Under the pieces are notes generated by a model, which made no database searches, was not told the origin of the DNA, and worked only from the letters and a program-made list of their open reading frames with translations. A stretch of DNA of 64,000 nucleotides, taken from the NCBI GenBank assembly GCA_002342035.1, contig DDPE01000090.1, positions 124,001 through 188,000 on the forward strand, written 5' to 3'. How positions within the stretch are numbered: the first letter of the stretch is position 1; each line of letters begins with the position of its first letter. This stretch comes from Asticcacaulis sp. UBA2476. GTDB taxonomy: Bacteria > Pseudomonadota > Alphaproteobacteria > Caulobacterales > Caulobacteraceae. The position numbers and the translations under genes are program-made. Shown piece by piece: positions 26,177 through 35,008 of the stretch.

Positions 26177-27151
26177 ATGCATTTGATGAAGCGTATTCTG
26201 GTTACCGGCGGCGCTGGGTTTTTAGGTTCGCATCTGTGTGAGCGGCTGCTGGGAGAAGGGGCCCATGTCATCTGCCTCGACAATTTTTACACCGGCGCGC
26301 ACGTCAATATTCAGCACCTGCGCGACCATCCGAATTTTGAACTGCTGCGCCACGATATTACCCATCCGCTGTTTATCGAGTGCGATGAGATCTACAACCT
26401 GGCCTGTCCGGCCTCGCCGATCCATTATCAGCGCGATCCGGTGCAGACGATCAAGACCTCGGTCATGGGCTCGGTCAACATGCTGGGTCTGGCAAAGCGT
26501 CTGAAGGCCAAGATTTTTCAGGCCTCGACCTCAGAAGTTTACGGCGACCCCAGCGTCCACCCTCAGCCGGAATCCTACTGGGGCAATGTCAACACCATCG
26601 GCCCGCGTTCCTGCTATGATGAGGGCAAGCGCTGTGCTGAGACCCTGTTTTTTGATTATCGCCGCCAGCATGGTTTGAATATCAAGGTGGTGCGGATCTT
26701 CAACACCTACGGCCCGCGCATGCACCCCAATGACGGCCGGGTGGTGTCAAGCTTTATCGTGCAGGCCCTGATGGGGCGCGACATCACCATCTTTGGTGAA
26801 GGCTTGCAGACGCGGTCGTTCTGCTATGCCGATGACCTGATCGAAGGCTTTGTGCGCCTGATGAACACCCCTGATGACATCACCGGCCCAATCAATATTG
26901 GCAATCCCGGTGAGTTCACCATGCTGGAACTGGCCCAGATGGTGATCGATATCACCGGCTCGAAATCAAAGATCGTGCACATGCCGCTGCCGCAGGATGA
27001 CCCCAAGCAGCGCCGCCCTGATATCACTCAGGCGCAGGAAAAGCTGGGCTGGGAGCCGAAGGTGCCGCTGCGTGAGGGCCTGACCAAAACCGTCAGCTAT
27101 TTTGATGGTCTGGTGAAAAACGGCGCGCTTGAGGGCATGTTTAAGTTCTGA
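26177..27151 (+). CDS. UDP-glucuronate decarboxylase (UDP-xylose synthase)
   Basis: 324 residues; ATG 26177 has GGAG 6 nt upstream. Extended [63 protein letters not shown], catalytic [13 protein letters not shown] (Tyr-x3-Lys), [18 protein letters not shown] and [18 protein letters not shown]. The PASPIHYQ and YDEGKR signatures are diagnostic for UXS. It converts UDP-glucuronate, the product of the neighbouring dehydrogenase, to UDP-xylose, so the polymer may contain xylose or a related pentose. Confidence 0.93.
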   Translation: MHLMKRILVTGGAGFLGSHLCERLLGEGAHVICLDNFYTGAHVNIQHLRDHPNFELLRHDITHPLFIECDEIYNLACPASPIHYQRDPVQTIKTSVMGSVNMLGLAKRLKAKIFQASTSEVYGDPSVHPQPESYWGNVNTIGPRSCYDEGKRCAETLFFDYRRQHGLNIKVVRIFNTYGPRMHPNDGRVVSSFIVQALMGRDITIFGEGLQTRSFCYADDLIEGFVRLMNTPDDITGPINIGNPGEFTMLELAQMVIDITGSKSKIVHMPLPQDDPKQRRPDITQAQEKLGWEPKVPLREGLTKTVSYFDGLVKNGALEGMFKF

Positions 27152-27171
27152 TCCCGCACTCGGTACCTTAA

Positions 27172-27203
27172 TAAAAAAAGCCCGCCGATTTGGCGGGCTT
27201 TTT
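27172..27203. terminator. Bidirectional terminator
   Basis: Perfect stem GCCCGCC (27180-27186) / GGCGGGC (27192-27198) with loop gattt, A-run on the left and T-run on the right. It serves the UXS gene on the plus strand (stop 27151) and the UDP-glucose dehydrogenase gene on the minus strand (stop 27209). Confidence 0.9.
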
Positions 27204-27208
27204 CTTGA

Positions 27209-28513
27209 TCAGGGGCGACCGATGCTGGTGTAGTCAAAATCTTTCGAGCGCACTTCGGAGGGTTTATAGACATTGCGCAGGTCGACCATGACCAGGGCCT
27301 TCATGACCGATTTGACGCGGTCGAGGTCAAGGGCGCGGAACTGATCCCACTCGGTCAGTATGACCATGGCATCGGCACCGGCGACCGCATCATAGGGGTT
27401 GGCCTTATAGTCCACATCACTCAGCAGCTTTTCGGCTTCATGGCGGCCTTCAGGATCATAGGCCTGAATCTTAGCACCGGCGGCCTGAAGGGCGGGCACG
27501 ATATCCAGCGACGGCGCATCGCGCATGTCATCGGTGTTGGGCTTAAAGGTCAGGCCTAAGATTCCGATGGTCTTGCCGGACACATCACCACCGAGCGCCT
27601 TTTTGATCTTTTCAGCCATGGCCTTTTTGCGCGAGGCGTTGACCGCCACCGTCGCTTCGATCAGTTTGGTTGGCGTGCCATGGTCGGCGGCGGTTTTCAC
27701 TAGAGCCAGCGTATCCTTGGGGAAGCATGAACCGCCATAGCCGGGGCCGGCGTGCAGGAATTTGGTGCCAATCCGGTTATCCAGCCCGATGCCACGGGCC
27801 ACAGCCTGCACGTCAGCACCGACCGCTTCGGACAAATCGGCCATTTCGTTAATGAAGGTGATCTTCATGGCCAAAAACGCATTGGCGGCATATTTGATCA
27901 GCTCTGATGTGCGACGACCCACAAACAGCAGCGGGCTCTCGTTCAGGTTCAGAGGGCGGTAAAGCTCACGCATCACATTGCGGGCGCGCTCATCTTCGGT
28001 ACCGACGACGACGCGGTCGGGGCGCTTGAAGTCGCTGATGGCGGCCCCTTCGCGCAGGAATTCCGGGTTGGATACGACCGCAAATTCGGCGTCCGGGCGG
28101 CGCTTTTTGATGATGGCTTCGACCTCATCGCCGGTGCCCACGGGCACCGTTGATTTGTTCACGATGACGGTAAAGCCATCCATCAGATCGGCGATTTCTT
28201 CGGCAGCAGCATAAACGTAAGACAGATCAGCATGGCCATCGCCGCGCCGTGACGGGGTGCCGACCGCGATAAAGATCGCATCGGCCGAGGCGATGGCCTC
28301 TTTTGGGTCGACGGCAAAGAACAGGCGGCCTTCACGCACATTGGTTTCAACCAGCTTATCAAGGCCCGGCTCAAAAATCGGAATTTCCCCGGCTTGCAAC
28401 CGCTCAATCTTTGAGGCGTCCTTATCGACGCAGGTCACGACATGGCCGAAATCCGCAAAGCAGGCGCCGCTGACAAGGCCCACATATCCTGTACCGATCA
28501 TGGTTACGCGCAT
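27209..28513 (-). CDS. UDP-glucose 6-dehydrogenase
   Basis: 434 residues; AGGA lies 8 nt before the ATG. NAD-binding MRVTMIGTGYVGLVSGACFA, KSTVPVGTGDEV, NPEFLREGAAISDF, ELIKYAANAFLAMKITFINE, catalytic Cys in PGYGGSCFPKDTLAL and TFKPNTDDMRDAPSL. It oxidises UDP-glucose to UDP-glucuronate with two NAD+, feeding the UXS and probably a uronosyltransferase. The length and motifs match the bacterial UGD family fully. Confidence 0.95.
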   Translation of the reverse strand: MRVTMIGTGYVGLVSGACFADFGHVVTCVDKDASKIERLQAGEIPIFEPGLDKLVETNVREGRLFFAVDPKEAIASADAIFIAVGTPSRRGDGHADLSYVYAAAEEIADLMDGFTVIVNKSTVPVGTGDEVEAIIKKRRPDAEFAVVSNPEFLREGAAISDFKRPDRVVVGTEDERARNVMRELYRPLNLNESPLLFVGRRTSELIKYAANAFLAMKITFINEMADLSEAVGADVQAVARGIGLDNRIGTKFLHAGPGYGGSCFPKDTLALVKTAADHGTPTKLIEATVAVNASRKKAMAEKIKKALGGDVSGKTIGILGLTFKPNTDDMRDAPSLDIVPALQAAGAKIQAYDPEGRHEAEKLLSDVDYKANPYDAVAGADAMVILTEWDQFRALDLDRVKSVMKALVMVDLRNVYKPSEVRSKDFDYTSIGRP

Positions 28514-28896
28514 GACTATATCCTAATGTCAAAAATACCGGACGAATGTGCCGGAAATACTGCCAGAAATCGTGAATACGCCGGACATGTCCGCGCACCA
28601 CGCTGTGAAAAAAATGGATTAAATCCTAAACCTGATGACGGCGCTCAATGCTGGTAATCCCTAAATCTGTTGGCGGCTTCGCGCGCGTTTGTCAATAGAT
28701 TTACCACGCTCAGACCATGCCTGAACCTGATGCGTGAACCTGAGCGTCATAAGTTAAGATTTGTGACCTATTCTATCGTCGAAATCTGATAAGAAATATC
28801 TTTAGTAAATTTTTTCAGATTGCGAACTAAGGTGATCTTTGGTTTAGACTGGCTGCATAACAATAAAGCCTGCGCGGCGGATTGATTGCGTTTTAC
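28514..28896. other. 383-base divergent intergenic region
   Basis: Between the UDP-glucose dehydrogenase (minus) and metallophosphoesterase (plus) starts. No gene is supported. It contains a candidate promoter for the dehydrogenase (28625-28650) and an AT-rich stretch (28780-28870) that would suit a plus-strand promoter. Nothing else stands out. Confidence 0.6.
28625..28650 (-). promoter_or_regulatory. Candidate promoter upstream of the UDP-glucose dehydrogenase
   Basis: On the minus strand, TTGAGCG, a spacer containing CGTCATC, then GGTTTAGG. The layout resembles that upstream of galU (24972-25005), suggesting the same sigma factor. By-eye match only. Confidence 0.3.
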
Positions 28897-29658
28897 ATGA
28901 TAAGCTTTTTCAAAAATCTGTTTTCACCGCGCAAGAGTGACCCCGTGCCGATCGTTGATCGGCTGACCTACGCCATCGGCGATATTCATGGCCGCGCCGA
29001 TTTGCTGACGCGCATGATCGACAAGATCCGCGAAGACTCTTACGCCTACCAGGAAAAGCCAAGGGTGGTGCTGCTGGGCGACTATGTTGATCGCGGGCCG
29101 GCCTCCGATAAGGTGATCGAGACGATCCTTAAGCTTAAGGACGAGATCTGGTGCGACCTCGAAGTCCTGATGGGCAATCACGAGATGTCGCTGATCAACT
29201 TCCTCGAAGACCCCGAAAGCGGCTCAACCTGGGTGCAGCACGGCGGGGGTACGACCCTGATGAACTATGGGGTGCAGGCGCCGCCCCTGCGCAGCGATGC
29301 GGAGGCCTGGATTGAGGCGCGCGACCAGTTTGGCAATAATCTGCCGCGCGCGCACCTTGAGGCCATCTGCGCCATGAAGCTGATTATCTATGGCGGTGAT
29401 TATGTGTTTGTCCACGCCGGGGTCAAGCCGGGCGTGCCGCTGGATGATCAGGACGCCATGACCTTATTATGGATACGGGCGGAATTCCTGTCGGCGACCA
29501 AGGCTTGCAACTATGTGGTGGTGCATGGTCATACGCCGACGCCTGAGCCGTTTAATTCGACCTGGCGGATCGGGGTGGATACCGGCGCCTATGCCACAGG
29601 GGTGTTGACCTGTGTGCGTCTTCATAAGGAAACGCGCCAGTTTATCCACGTAACATAA
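28897..29658 (+). CDS. Metallophosphoesterase (serine/threonine phosphatase-like)
   Basis: 253 residues from ATG 28897; TTG 28882 is an in-frame alternative adding five residues. All calcineurin-like motifs are present: YAIGDIHGRADLL, LLGDYVDRGPAS, LMGNHEMSL, FVHAGVKPG and VVHGHTPTPEP. It is the bacterial PrpA/ApaH-like PPP-type group. It lies at the head of the EPS region before the first wza gene, so a link to the tyrosine-kinase-type Wzc proteins is possible, but PPP enzymes act mainly on Ser/Thr or on nucleotides. Confidence 0.88.
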   Translation: MISFFKNLFSPRKSDPVPIVDRLTYAIGDIHGRADLLTRMIDKIREDSYAYQEKPRVVLLGDYVDRGPASDKVIETILKLKDEIWCDLEVLMGNHEMSLINFLEDPESGSTWVQHGGGTTLMNYGVQAPPLRSDAEAWIEARDQFGNNLPRAHLEAICAMKLIIYGGDYVFVHAGVKPGVPLDDQDAMTLLWIRAEFLSATKACNYVVVHGHTPTPEPFNSTWRIGVDTGAYATGVLTCVRLHKETRQFIHVT

Positions 29659-29842
29659 AAATGGCATATTAATTGCACAGTTTAACGCCGGGTAAGTTCC
29701 GTCGTGAGATTAACCATTTACTTATTAAAAGTAATGGAAAAACACATATCATTATTGGAACTTTATATCCGTATCCGTTATCTGAATTTGCGCCGCAACA
29801 GAAGATTGAAAGACATTTTCGGGTTGAGGCAGGAGGCTTAGC

Positions 29843-30475
29843 GTGCAGGCATACGTAAAAAAGATTTTCTTTGTATTGGCAACGATACTTATGGTTTCGG
29901 TCGGGGCAGGTGGTGTCGCTTTTGCCCAGAGTCAGATACAGACATCTGCGTCTGAACCCGTGCCCCAAATGGCGCCGGCGACGACATCTTCTACCGCAGT
30001 TGCGAGCGTGGACGCCTACAAGTATAAAATGGGCGCCGACGACAAGATCCGGGTCATCGTATTCGGTGAGCCTGACCTGAGCGGCGAGTTCGTCGTCAAC
30101 GGTCAGGGCACGGTCGCCCTGCCCCTGATCGGTGAAGTTAAGGCTATGGGCCTGAGTATCAGGGAGCTGCAGGAACAATATGCGGCCGTCCTGCGCGAAG
30201 GCTACCTTAAGGACCCGCGCGTCAGTATCGAGGTTCTGACCTTCCGGCCATTCTACGTTCTGGGTGAAGTCAGCCGTCCGGGTGAATATCCATATGTCAA
30301 CGGCATGACCGTGATGAATGCGGTCGCACGGGCACAAGGTTTCACCTATCGCGCGAACAAGAAAAAGGTCTATATTAAAAGTGCGGACTCAATTGAGGAA
30401 CGTGCGGTCGATCTGACACAAACTCTGACTGTGCAACCCGGTGATACCATTCGGGTCACGGAACGATATTTCTGA
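29843..30475 (+). CDS. Wza/GumB-type polysaccharide export protein, copy 1
   Basis: 210 residues from GTG 29843 with AGGAGG 6-7 nt upstream. Signal peptide about 1-29 (ends GVAFAQ), a Ser/Thr/Ala-rich linker, then the Poly_export (PES) domain (KMGADDKIRVIVFGEPDLSG, GTVALPLIGEVKAMGLS) and a SLBB domain (FYVLGEVSRPGEYPYVNGMT). It forms the periplasmic/outer-membrane export channel for the polymer. There is no lipobox Cys, and it is shorter than Wza, lacking the C-terminal helix. From KMGADD on it differs from the second copy (40819-41451) at only six positions. wzc copy 1 follows. Confidence 0.92.
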   Translation: MQAYVKKIFFVLATILMVSVGAGGVAFAQSQIQTSASEPVPQMAPATTSSTAVASVDAYKYKMGADDKIRVIVFGEPDLSGEFVVNGQGTVALPLIGEVKAMGLSIRELQEQYAAVLREGYLKDPRVSIEVLTFRPFYVLGEVSRPGEYPYVNGMTVMNAVARAQGFTYRANKKKVYIKSADSIEERAVDLTQTLTVQPGDTIRVTERYF

Positions 30476-30478
30476 TAA

Positions 30479-30553
30479 GGTGCGCGGGTGTGATTCCCGC
30501 GCATTTAGTGCGCACCCCGAACCCGTGTAAGCGGGTTTCGGAACAAGGTGCGC
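30479..30553 (+). promoter_or_regulatory. Alternative RNA hairpins between wza and wzc copy 1
   Basis: GCGCACC (30510-30516) can pair with GGTGCGC at 30479-30485 or with GGTGCGC at 30547-30553. The first pairing competes with GCGCGGG/CCCGCGC (30482-30502); the second encloses a CCGAACCCG/CGGGTTTCGG hairpin (30517-30541). Mutually exclusive folds in a 154-base gap suggest attenuation or mRNA processing; function is inferred. Confidence 0.4.
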
Positions 30554-30629
30554 ATTAAGATAAATGTCGGGCGTCTTTTAAGTGTGTGTGGCGTTTCGGC
30601 ATAAATTTTTTTAAGAAGAGCAATAGCCT

Positions 30630-32828
30630 ATGGCGGAAGTTGTGAACCCAGTCGAAGCGCGTGATGTTGATGATGCGGGCTTCGATGTGTTAAGTTTCAT
30701 CGCTGATTTCCGCCGTTATATCCTGCTGTTCGGCCTGGTCTTCATTGCCATATTTGCGCTTATTCTGGTGCCGCTGGTGACGCAGGCGCCGAAATATACC
30801 GCCGAAGCTAGTGTTATGATCGATCCGCGCATCGTTAATACCACGCCGGGCAAGGAGGTTGTCTCTGACCTGCCCGCCGATACCGCGACCATCGATACCG
30901 AGGTTGAAATCCTGAAATCAACCGCGCTGGCGGAACGGGTCATGACCGATCTTGATCTGGATCAGGACCCTGAGTTCAACCCATATATCGGTGAGCGCAA
31001 GAAGTTCCTTGGCTTTATCGGCGACAGCCAGCCGATCAAAAAAGCGACCACTGCCGATGAGGCCGATGCCCGCCATCAGGTGATCATTAACAAGATTCTC
31101 AAGCGGGTTTCGGTTAAGCGGCAGGGCGCTACCCGCGTCATCAATGTCCGCTTCACCAGTCTGTCGCCGTCAAAGGCTGCCGCGGTTGCCGATGCCTGGG
31201 CGCGGCTCTATCTGCTGCAACAGCAGGAAGCGCGGGTCAGCACGACCCGCGATGCGTCAAACTGGCTCGATTCACGCCTGACCGAACTGCGGGCGCAGGT
31301 CGAGACGGCGGAGCGCGCGGTGCAGCAATATAAGATCGCCAACAACCTGATGAGCTCCGAAGGGGCAACCCTGACTGAGCAGGAAATCTCCAACCTAAAT
31401 ACCCAGATGGCCGGGGTTAAGCTGGATGAAGCCGCTGCCGCCGCACGCCTGTCTACGGCCAAGCGCCAACTGGCGACGGGTTCATCGGGCGATGATGTCG
31501 GTGAGGCGCTCAATTCCGGCGTTGTCCATTCCCTGCGCACCCAAAGCGCCGAGGTCAGCCGCAAGGTGGCCGAACTGGAGTCCCGTTATGGGCCGCGTCA
31601 CCCGGAAATCCTTAAGGCCAAGCGCGAAAAAGAAGACATCGATCAGCAAATCCGTGCCGAAATCACGCGCATCATCTCAAACCTTGAGGCGCAGGTTCAG
31701 GTGCAGCGTCAACGCCGCGGTGCGTTGGAGCAAAGTGTCTCCCAGACCCGCGGTACACTGGCCGGCAATAACCGCGCTCAGGTGCGGCTGAATGAGCTGG
31801 AACGCGACGCCATGGCCGCGCGCACCATCTATAATTCGTATCTGGAGCGCTTCAAAGAAACCTCCTCTCAGGAAGGTAATAACCGCGCCGATGCCCGCAT
31901 CGTGGCCACCGCCAAGCGTCCGACCAATCCGAGCGAACCGCGCATCCCGCTGAGCATTGCCCTGGCTTTCTGTGGGGCGCTGGGGGCGGCAACGACCGTC
32001 GTGATGGGCCGCCGTGCCCTTGACCGGACGATTACGACCTCTAACGAAGTTGAACTGCATCTGGCCCAGCCCTATCTGGCCGGTTTGCCGCTGCTGAATG
32101 TTTCTCTCGATAAGGCGGCGGCCAAAATGGACCCGTCGACCTATCTGATGGAAAAACCGCTGTCGGTGTTTGCCGAAGGCTTCCGGACGCTGAAAACCTC
32201 GCTGATCTATGGCCGCAACGGTGAACGCGCACAGGTTATCGCCGTCACCTCAGCCCTGCCGGGCGAAGGCAAGACGACAGCCTCTATCTGTCTGGCACAG
32301 GTCATTGCCATGGCTGGTCAGTCGGTGGTGGTGGTCGATTGCGACCTGCGCCGTAAGTCATTGAATAAATTCATCGGCCATAAGGTTGAGCAGGGATTGC
32401 TTGAGGTTCTGGCGGGCATGGCGACTATTGATGATGTCGTGGTCGACGGCCCCGGCGGCAAGCTCAAACTGCTGCCTTTGGCGCAGGACACCGACACCAC
32501 CAAGGACGTCTTCGGCTCGCTGGTTATGGACTATCTTATCCACCGTCTGCGCCGCCGCTATGATATTGTTATTCTGGATACGGCGCCGGTCTTGCCGGTG
32601 GTGGATACACGGGTTCTGGCCCGCAAGGCCGATGTGGTCGCCATGCTGGTGCGCTGGCGCAAGACCCCGCGCGAAGCCGCCCGCAGCGCGTTGCAGATCC
32701 TGATCGACTCGCAGGCCCCGCTTAGCGGCGTGGCCCTGAGCCAGATCGACGTCCATAAGCAGGCCAAGTATGCTTACGGCGAAGGTGCGTTCTACTACGA
32801 GGAATATAAAGACTATTACATGCAGTAA
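30630..32828 (+). CDS. Wzc-type polysaccharide co-polymerase / BY-kinase, copy 1
   Basis: 732 residues. N-terminal Wzz domain with TM1 (about 30-50, YILLFGLVFIAIFALIL), a long periplasmic coiled coil (about 230-430), TM2 near 440-460 after the motif PSEPRIPLS, then a cytoplasmic BY-kinase: Walker A SALPGEGKTT (about 540), Walker A' VVVVDCDLRR (about 565), Walker B VILDTAPVLPVVD (about 643) and a Tyr-rich tail (YAYGEGAFYYEEYKDYY). It sets chain length together with Wza and Wzy through tyrosine autophosphorylation. Unlike Gram-positive systems, kinase and transmembrane adaptor are in one chain. Confidence 0.93.
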   Translation: MAEVVNPVEARDVDDAGFDVLSFIADFRRYILLFGLVFIAIFALILVPLVTQAPKYTAEASVMIDPRIVNTTPGKEVVSDLPADTATIDTEVEILKSTALAERVMTDLDLDQDPEFNPYIGERKKFLGFIGDSQPIKKATTADEADARHQVIINKILKRVSVKRQGATRVINVRFTSLSPSKAAAVADAWARLYLLQQQEARVSTTRDASNWLDSRLTELRAQVETAERAVQQYKIANNLMSSEGATLTEQEISNLNTQMAGVKLDEAAAAARLSTAKRQLATGSSGDDVGEALNSGVVHSLRTQSAEVSRKVAELESRYGPRHPEILKAKREKEDIDQQIRAEITRIISNLEAQVQVQRQRRGALEQSVSQTRGTLAGNNRAQVRLNELERDAMAARTIYNSYLERFKETSSQEGNNRADARIVATAKRPTNPSEPRIPLSIALAFCGALGAATTVVMGRRALDRTITTSNEVELHLAQPYLAGLPLLNVSLDKAAAKMDPSTYLMEKPLSVFAEGFRTLKTSLIYGRNGERAQVIAVTSALPGEGKTTASICLAQVIAMAGQSVVVVDCDLRRKSLNKFIGHKVEQGLLEVLAGMATIDDVVVDGPGGKLKLLPLAQDTDTTKDVFGSLVMDYLIHRLRRRYDIVILDTAPVLPVVDTRVLARKADVVAMLVRWRKTPREAARSALQILIDSQAPLSGVALSQIDVHKQAKYAYGEGAFYYEEYKDYYMQ

Positions 32829-32894
32829 CCCCGCTGGCGCATAACCTGCGTCAGGCAATCCTCCGGGGCAGCCTTTTTATGGGTATCAAAGCCT

Positions 32895-33932
32895 ATGTCG
32901 GTAAAGCTTAAATATGACGTGGTTATCGCGGTGCCGGTCCTCAATGAGGCCGGGGTTATCGAAGGGGTGGTGCAAAACCTGCTCGATAGTTCCGCGGATC
33001 TTCAATCCTGTGTCGTGGTGGTCGCCGATGGCGGCTCACGCGACGGCACGGCCGATGTTGTGCGCAACCGGTTTGGCGATAATGATCGTGTCAAACTGAT
33101 CCATAATCCCGCAAAGCTGCAAAGTGCCGGGGTCAATCTGTGTGTGCAGGAATTTGCCCATCCGCAAGGGGTGCTGATCCGCTGCGATGCCCATTCGGAT
33201 TATCAGCCTGATTTCATCACCCGGCTTTTGACGACGCTCAATGATACGGGGGCTGACTCTGTGGTCGTGCCGATGGACTCGGTGGGCTTTAGCTGCCTGC
33301 AAAAGGCGGTGGCGTGGGTTTCCGATACACCGCTCGGCTCCGGCGGGGCCGCGCACCGCGGCGGTCATGTCAAAGGCTTTGTCGATCACGGCCATCATGC
33401 GGCGTTCAAGGTCGCCAGCTTCATGCATGCCGGCGGCTATGATCCGACCTTCTCGCACAACGAAGACGGTGAGTTCGACAATCGCTTAAGGGCGCGCGGC
33501 GGTCGCATCTATATGGATAGCGATATCCGGCTGAACTACTTCCCGCGCGATAGCCTGATCAAGCTGTTTCGGCAATATTTCAACTATGGCTGCGGGCGGT
33601 CACGTACCGTGCGTCGTCATCCGGGCTCCATTCGCCTGCGCCAGATGGCGGTGCCGCTGCATCTTATATTGCTGCTGACGTCGCTGGCCCTGCTGCCGGT
33701 ATCGGGTGTGTTTGGTTTGTGGCCGCTAACCTACCTGTTTGTGCTGACCATCTATTCGCTGATGATCACGGCCAAGCGTAAATCGGCGTGTGGGCTGCTG
33801 GCGGGACCTGCGGCCTTTGCCATGCATACCGGCTGGGCGTTAGGGTTCTTCTATGGCTTTGTGGCGATCCGCGAACATCGCTGGAAGCCGGAAGAGGTTT
33901 CTGCCCCGATCGTTACCGAAAGTCTTTCGTAA
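32895..33932 (+). CDS. ExoA-like family 2 glycosyltransferase
   Basis: 345 residues. GT-A fold: IAVPVLNEAGVIEGVVQNLL, VVADGGSRDGTADVV, IRCDAHSDYQPDFI (DxH metal site), acceptor-side FSHNEDGEFDNRLRARGG and the QFNYGCGRSRT-type membrane-proximal segment. Two or three C-terminal membrane helices (LILLLTSLALLPVSGVFG; TYLFVLTIYSLMI). It is close to ExoA, which adds glucose in succinoglycan assembly; the sugar here is not provable. A paralogue lies at 55764-56786. It starts 66 bases after wzc copy 1. Confidence 0.88.
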   Translation: MSVKLKYDVVIAVPVLNEAGVIEGVVQNLLDSSADLQSCVVVVADGGSRDGTADVVRNRFGDNDRVKLIHNPAKLQSAGVNLCVQEFAHPQGVLIRCDAHSDYQPDFITRLLTTLNDTGADSVVVPMDSVGFSCLQKAVAWVSDTPLGSGGAAHRGGHVKGFVDHGHHAAFKVASFMHAGGYDPTFSHNEDGEFDNRLRARGGRIYMDSDIRLNYFPRDSLIKLFRQYFNYGCGRSRTVRRHPGSIRLRQMAVPLHLILLLTSLALLPVSGVFGLWPLTYLFVLTIYSLMITAKRKSACGLLAGPAAFAMHTGWALGFFYGFVAIREHRWKPEEVSAPIVTESLS

Positions 33933-33937
33933 ACTTA

Positions 33938-34333
33938 CTACAGTCTGATTTGCAGATGCTTGTTATCGGCAACATTGCGCTTGAACTTCTGGCGCATAAA
34001 ACCGATCAGGGTCGGCAGAACCGCCATGGTCGAGCCCAGGCTGCTGGCCAGGAAATCGGCGACATTGCCATCGCGCCCGGTGCTGGTTTGCAGCACTTCG
34101 GCGACGGCGCTAATGGTGATGCAGAACAGCAGCACACTGCCTCGGCGCGTCGTATGGGTCGCCAGCAGCAGCAGCGACGCAAAGCAGTAAAAAGTCAGGA
34201 CGTGGGCTTCCTTGTCGCTCATGCCCAGTTCAAAGGGCAGGGTCTGATACGGACCGAGCAGGAAGACGAATAACCAGATAGATACCACGAGCACGAGTCC
34301 GCGCAACGCCAGAACAGGCATGGACAGGGTCAT
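33938..34333 (-). CDS. VanZ-like small membrane protein, copy 1
   Basis: 131 residues from ATG 34331-34333 (GAGG 9 nt upstream; earlier GTG/ATG at 34348/34342 are possible). Three or four membrane helices, and the VanZ-type pattern MSDKEAHVLTFYCFASLLLL and a conserved Glu in AVAEVLQTSTGRDGNVADFLA. VanZ-like proteins are common beside EPS and lipopolysaccharide loci, but their function is unknown. It is convergent with the ExoA-like gene (stops 5 bases apart). A paralogue is at 35009. Confidence 0.75.
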   Translation of the reverse strand: MTLSMPVLALRGLVLVVSIWLFVFLLGPYQTLPFELGMSDKEAHVLTFYCFASLLLLATHTTRRGSVLLFCITISAVAEVLQTSTGRDGNVADFLASSLGSTMAVLPTLIGFMRQKFKRNVADNKHLQIRL

Positions 34334-34357
34334 GGTGGTCATCCTCACGATAAGGCT

Positions 34358-34380
34358 TATTAGGATTTAATTAATCCTAT
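34358..34380. promoter_or_regulatory. AT-rich palindrome upstream of VanZ-like gene 1
   Basis: ATTAGGATT-taa-TTAATCCTAT, a near-perfect palindrome 25-47 bases upstream of the start, placed where an operator would lie. No known regulator consensus is recognised. Confidence 0.35.
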
Positions 34381-34510
34381 TAAAGCCAAAGCGTGAGTCT
34401 AAACAAGGAAAAATGTTGCGATTGCGTAACGTGGGTCTTTTTCCGTGTAAGGTTTTTTGTTTTGCCGCATTTTTTAACGACGAACCGGTGTCCACTTCGT
34501 CGAAAAATGC

Positions 34511-34825
34511 TTACAACAGATGCGCCAGCCCCATGACAACGGCAGTCCACACCGAACCGCAAAATAGCACCAGAGCCGTCACCGTGTAGACCGTTGGGAT
34601 TTTTTGGGTTTCCGGCGATGGATCGGGGAACGGCATCGACAACTGCGTGCGCAGGTCGGCCTGCAACTTTTGCGCAGGTGACGGCACATGCACGTAGTGC
34701 GCGGCGTCCGAAACCTGCGTCAGATGGCTGCGATCACGCTTGGCAGGCACTGCCGGTTTGGTGAAATCGCGCGTCACAACATCGGTTGTGTCTTCGAATG
34801 ACGGGGCTAAGTTGAGCTCAGGCAT
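34511..34825 (-). CDS. Small hypothetical protein with C-terminal membrane anchor
   Basis: 104 residues. The N-terminal 75 residues are polar and Pro-rich, with no visible domain; a single hydrophobic segment (VYTVTALVLFCGSVWTAVVM) ends the protein, giving a likely tail-anchored topology with the N-terminus in the cytoplasm. It lies between the two VanZ-like genes. No family recognised. Confidence 0.5.
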   Translation of the reverse strand: MPELNLAPSFEDTTDVVTRDFTKPAVPAKRDRSHLTQVSDAAHYVHVPSPAQKLQADLRTQLSMPFPDPSPETQKIPTVYTVTALVLFCGSVWTAVVMGLAHLL

Positions 34826-35008
34826 ATTCTATCCCTGCAAAAAATCTATGCTCCCAAAGTAACCTATCGGCCTTAAGTAATCGTTTCAATCCTTAATAAA
34901 CAGAAGGTAAATATAAGAGGGCTGTAAATTATACCTCTATTAACCATGAAATTTAACATCACCTTATGTGTGTATCCGTTAAAGGTTAGTGCAAGGTGAG
35001 GTGGTAAT

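Noticed and set aside
28882..29658. Tyrosine phosphatase partner (Wzb) for the Wzc kinases
   Set aside because: The gene has calcineurin-type PPP motifs, not the C-x5-R loop of low-molecular-weight tyrosine phosphatases; no Wzb-like gene was found in the window.
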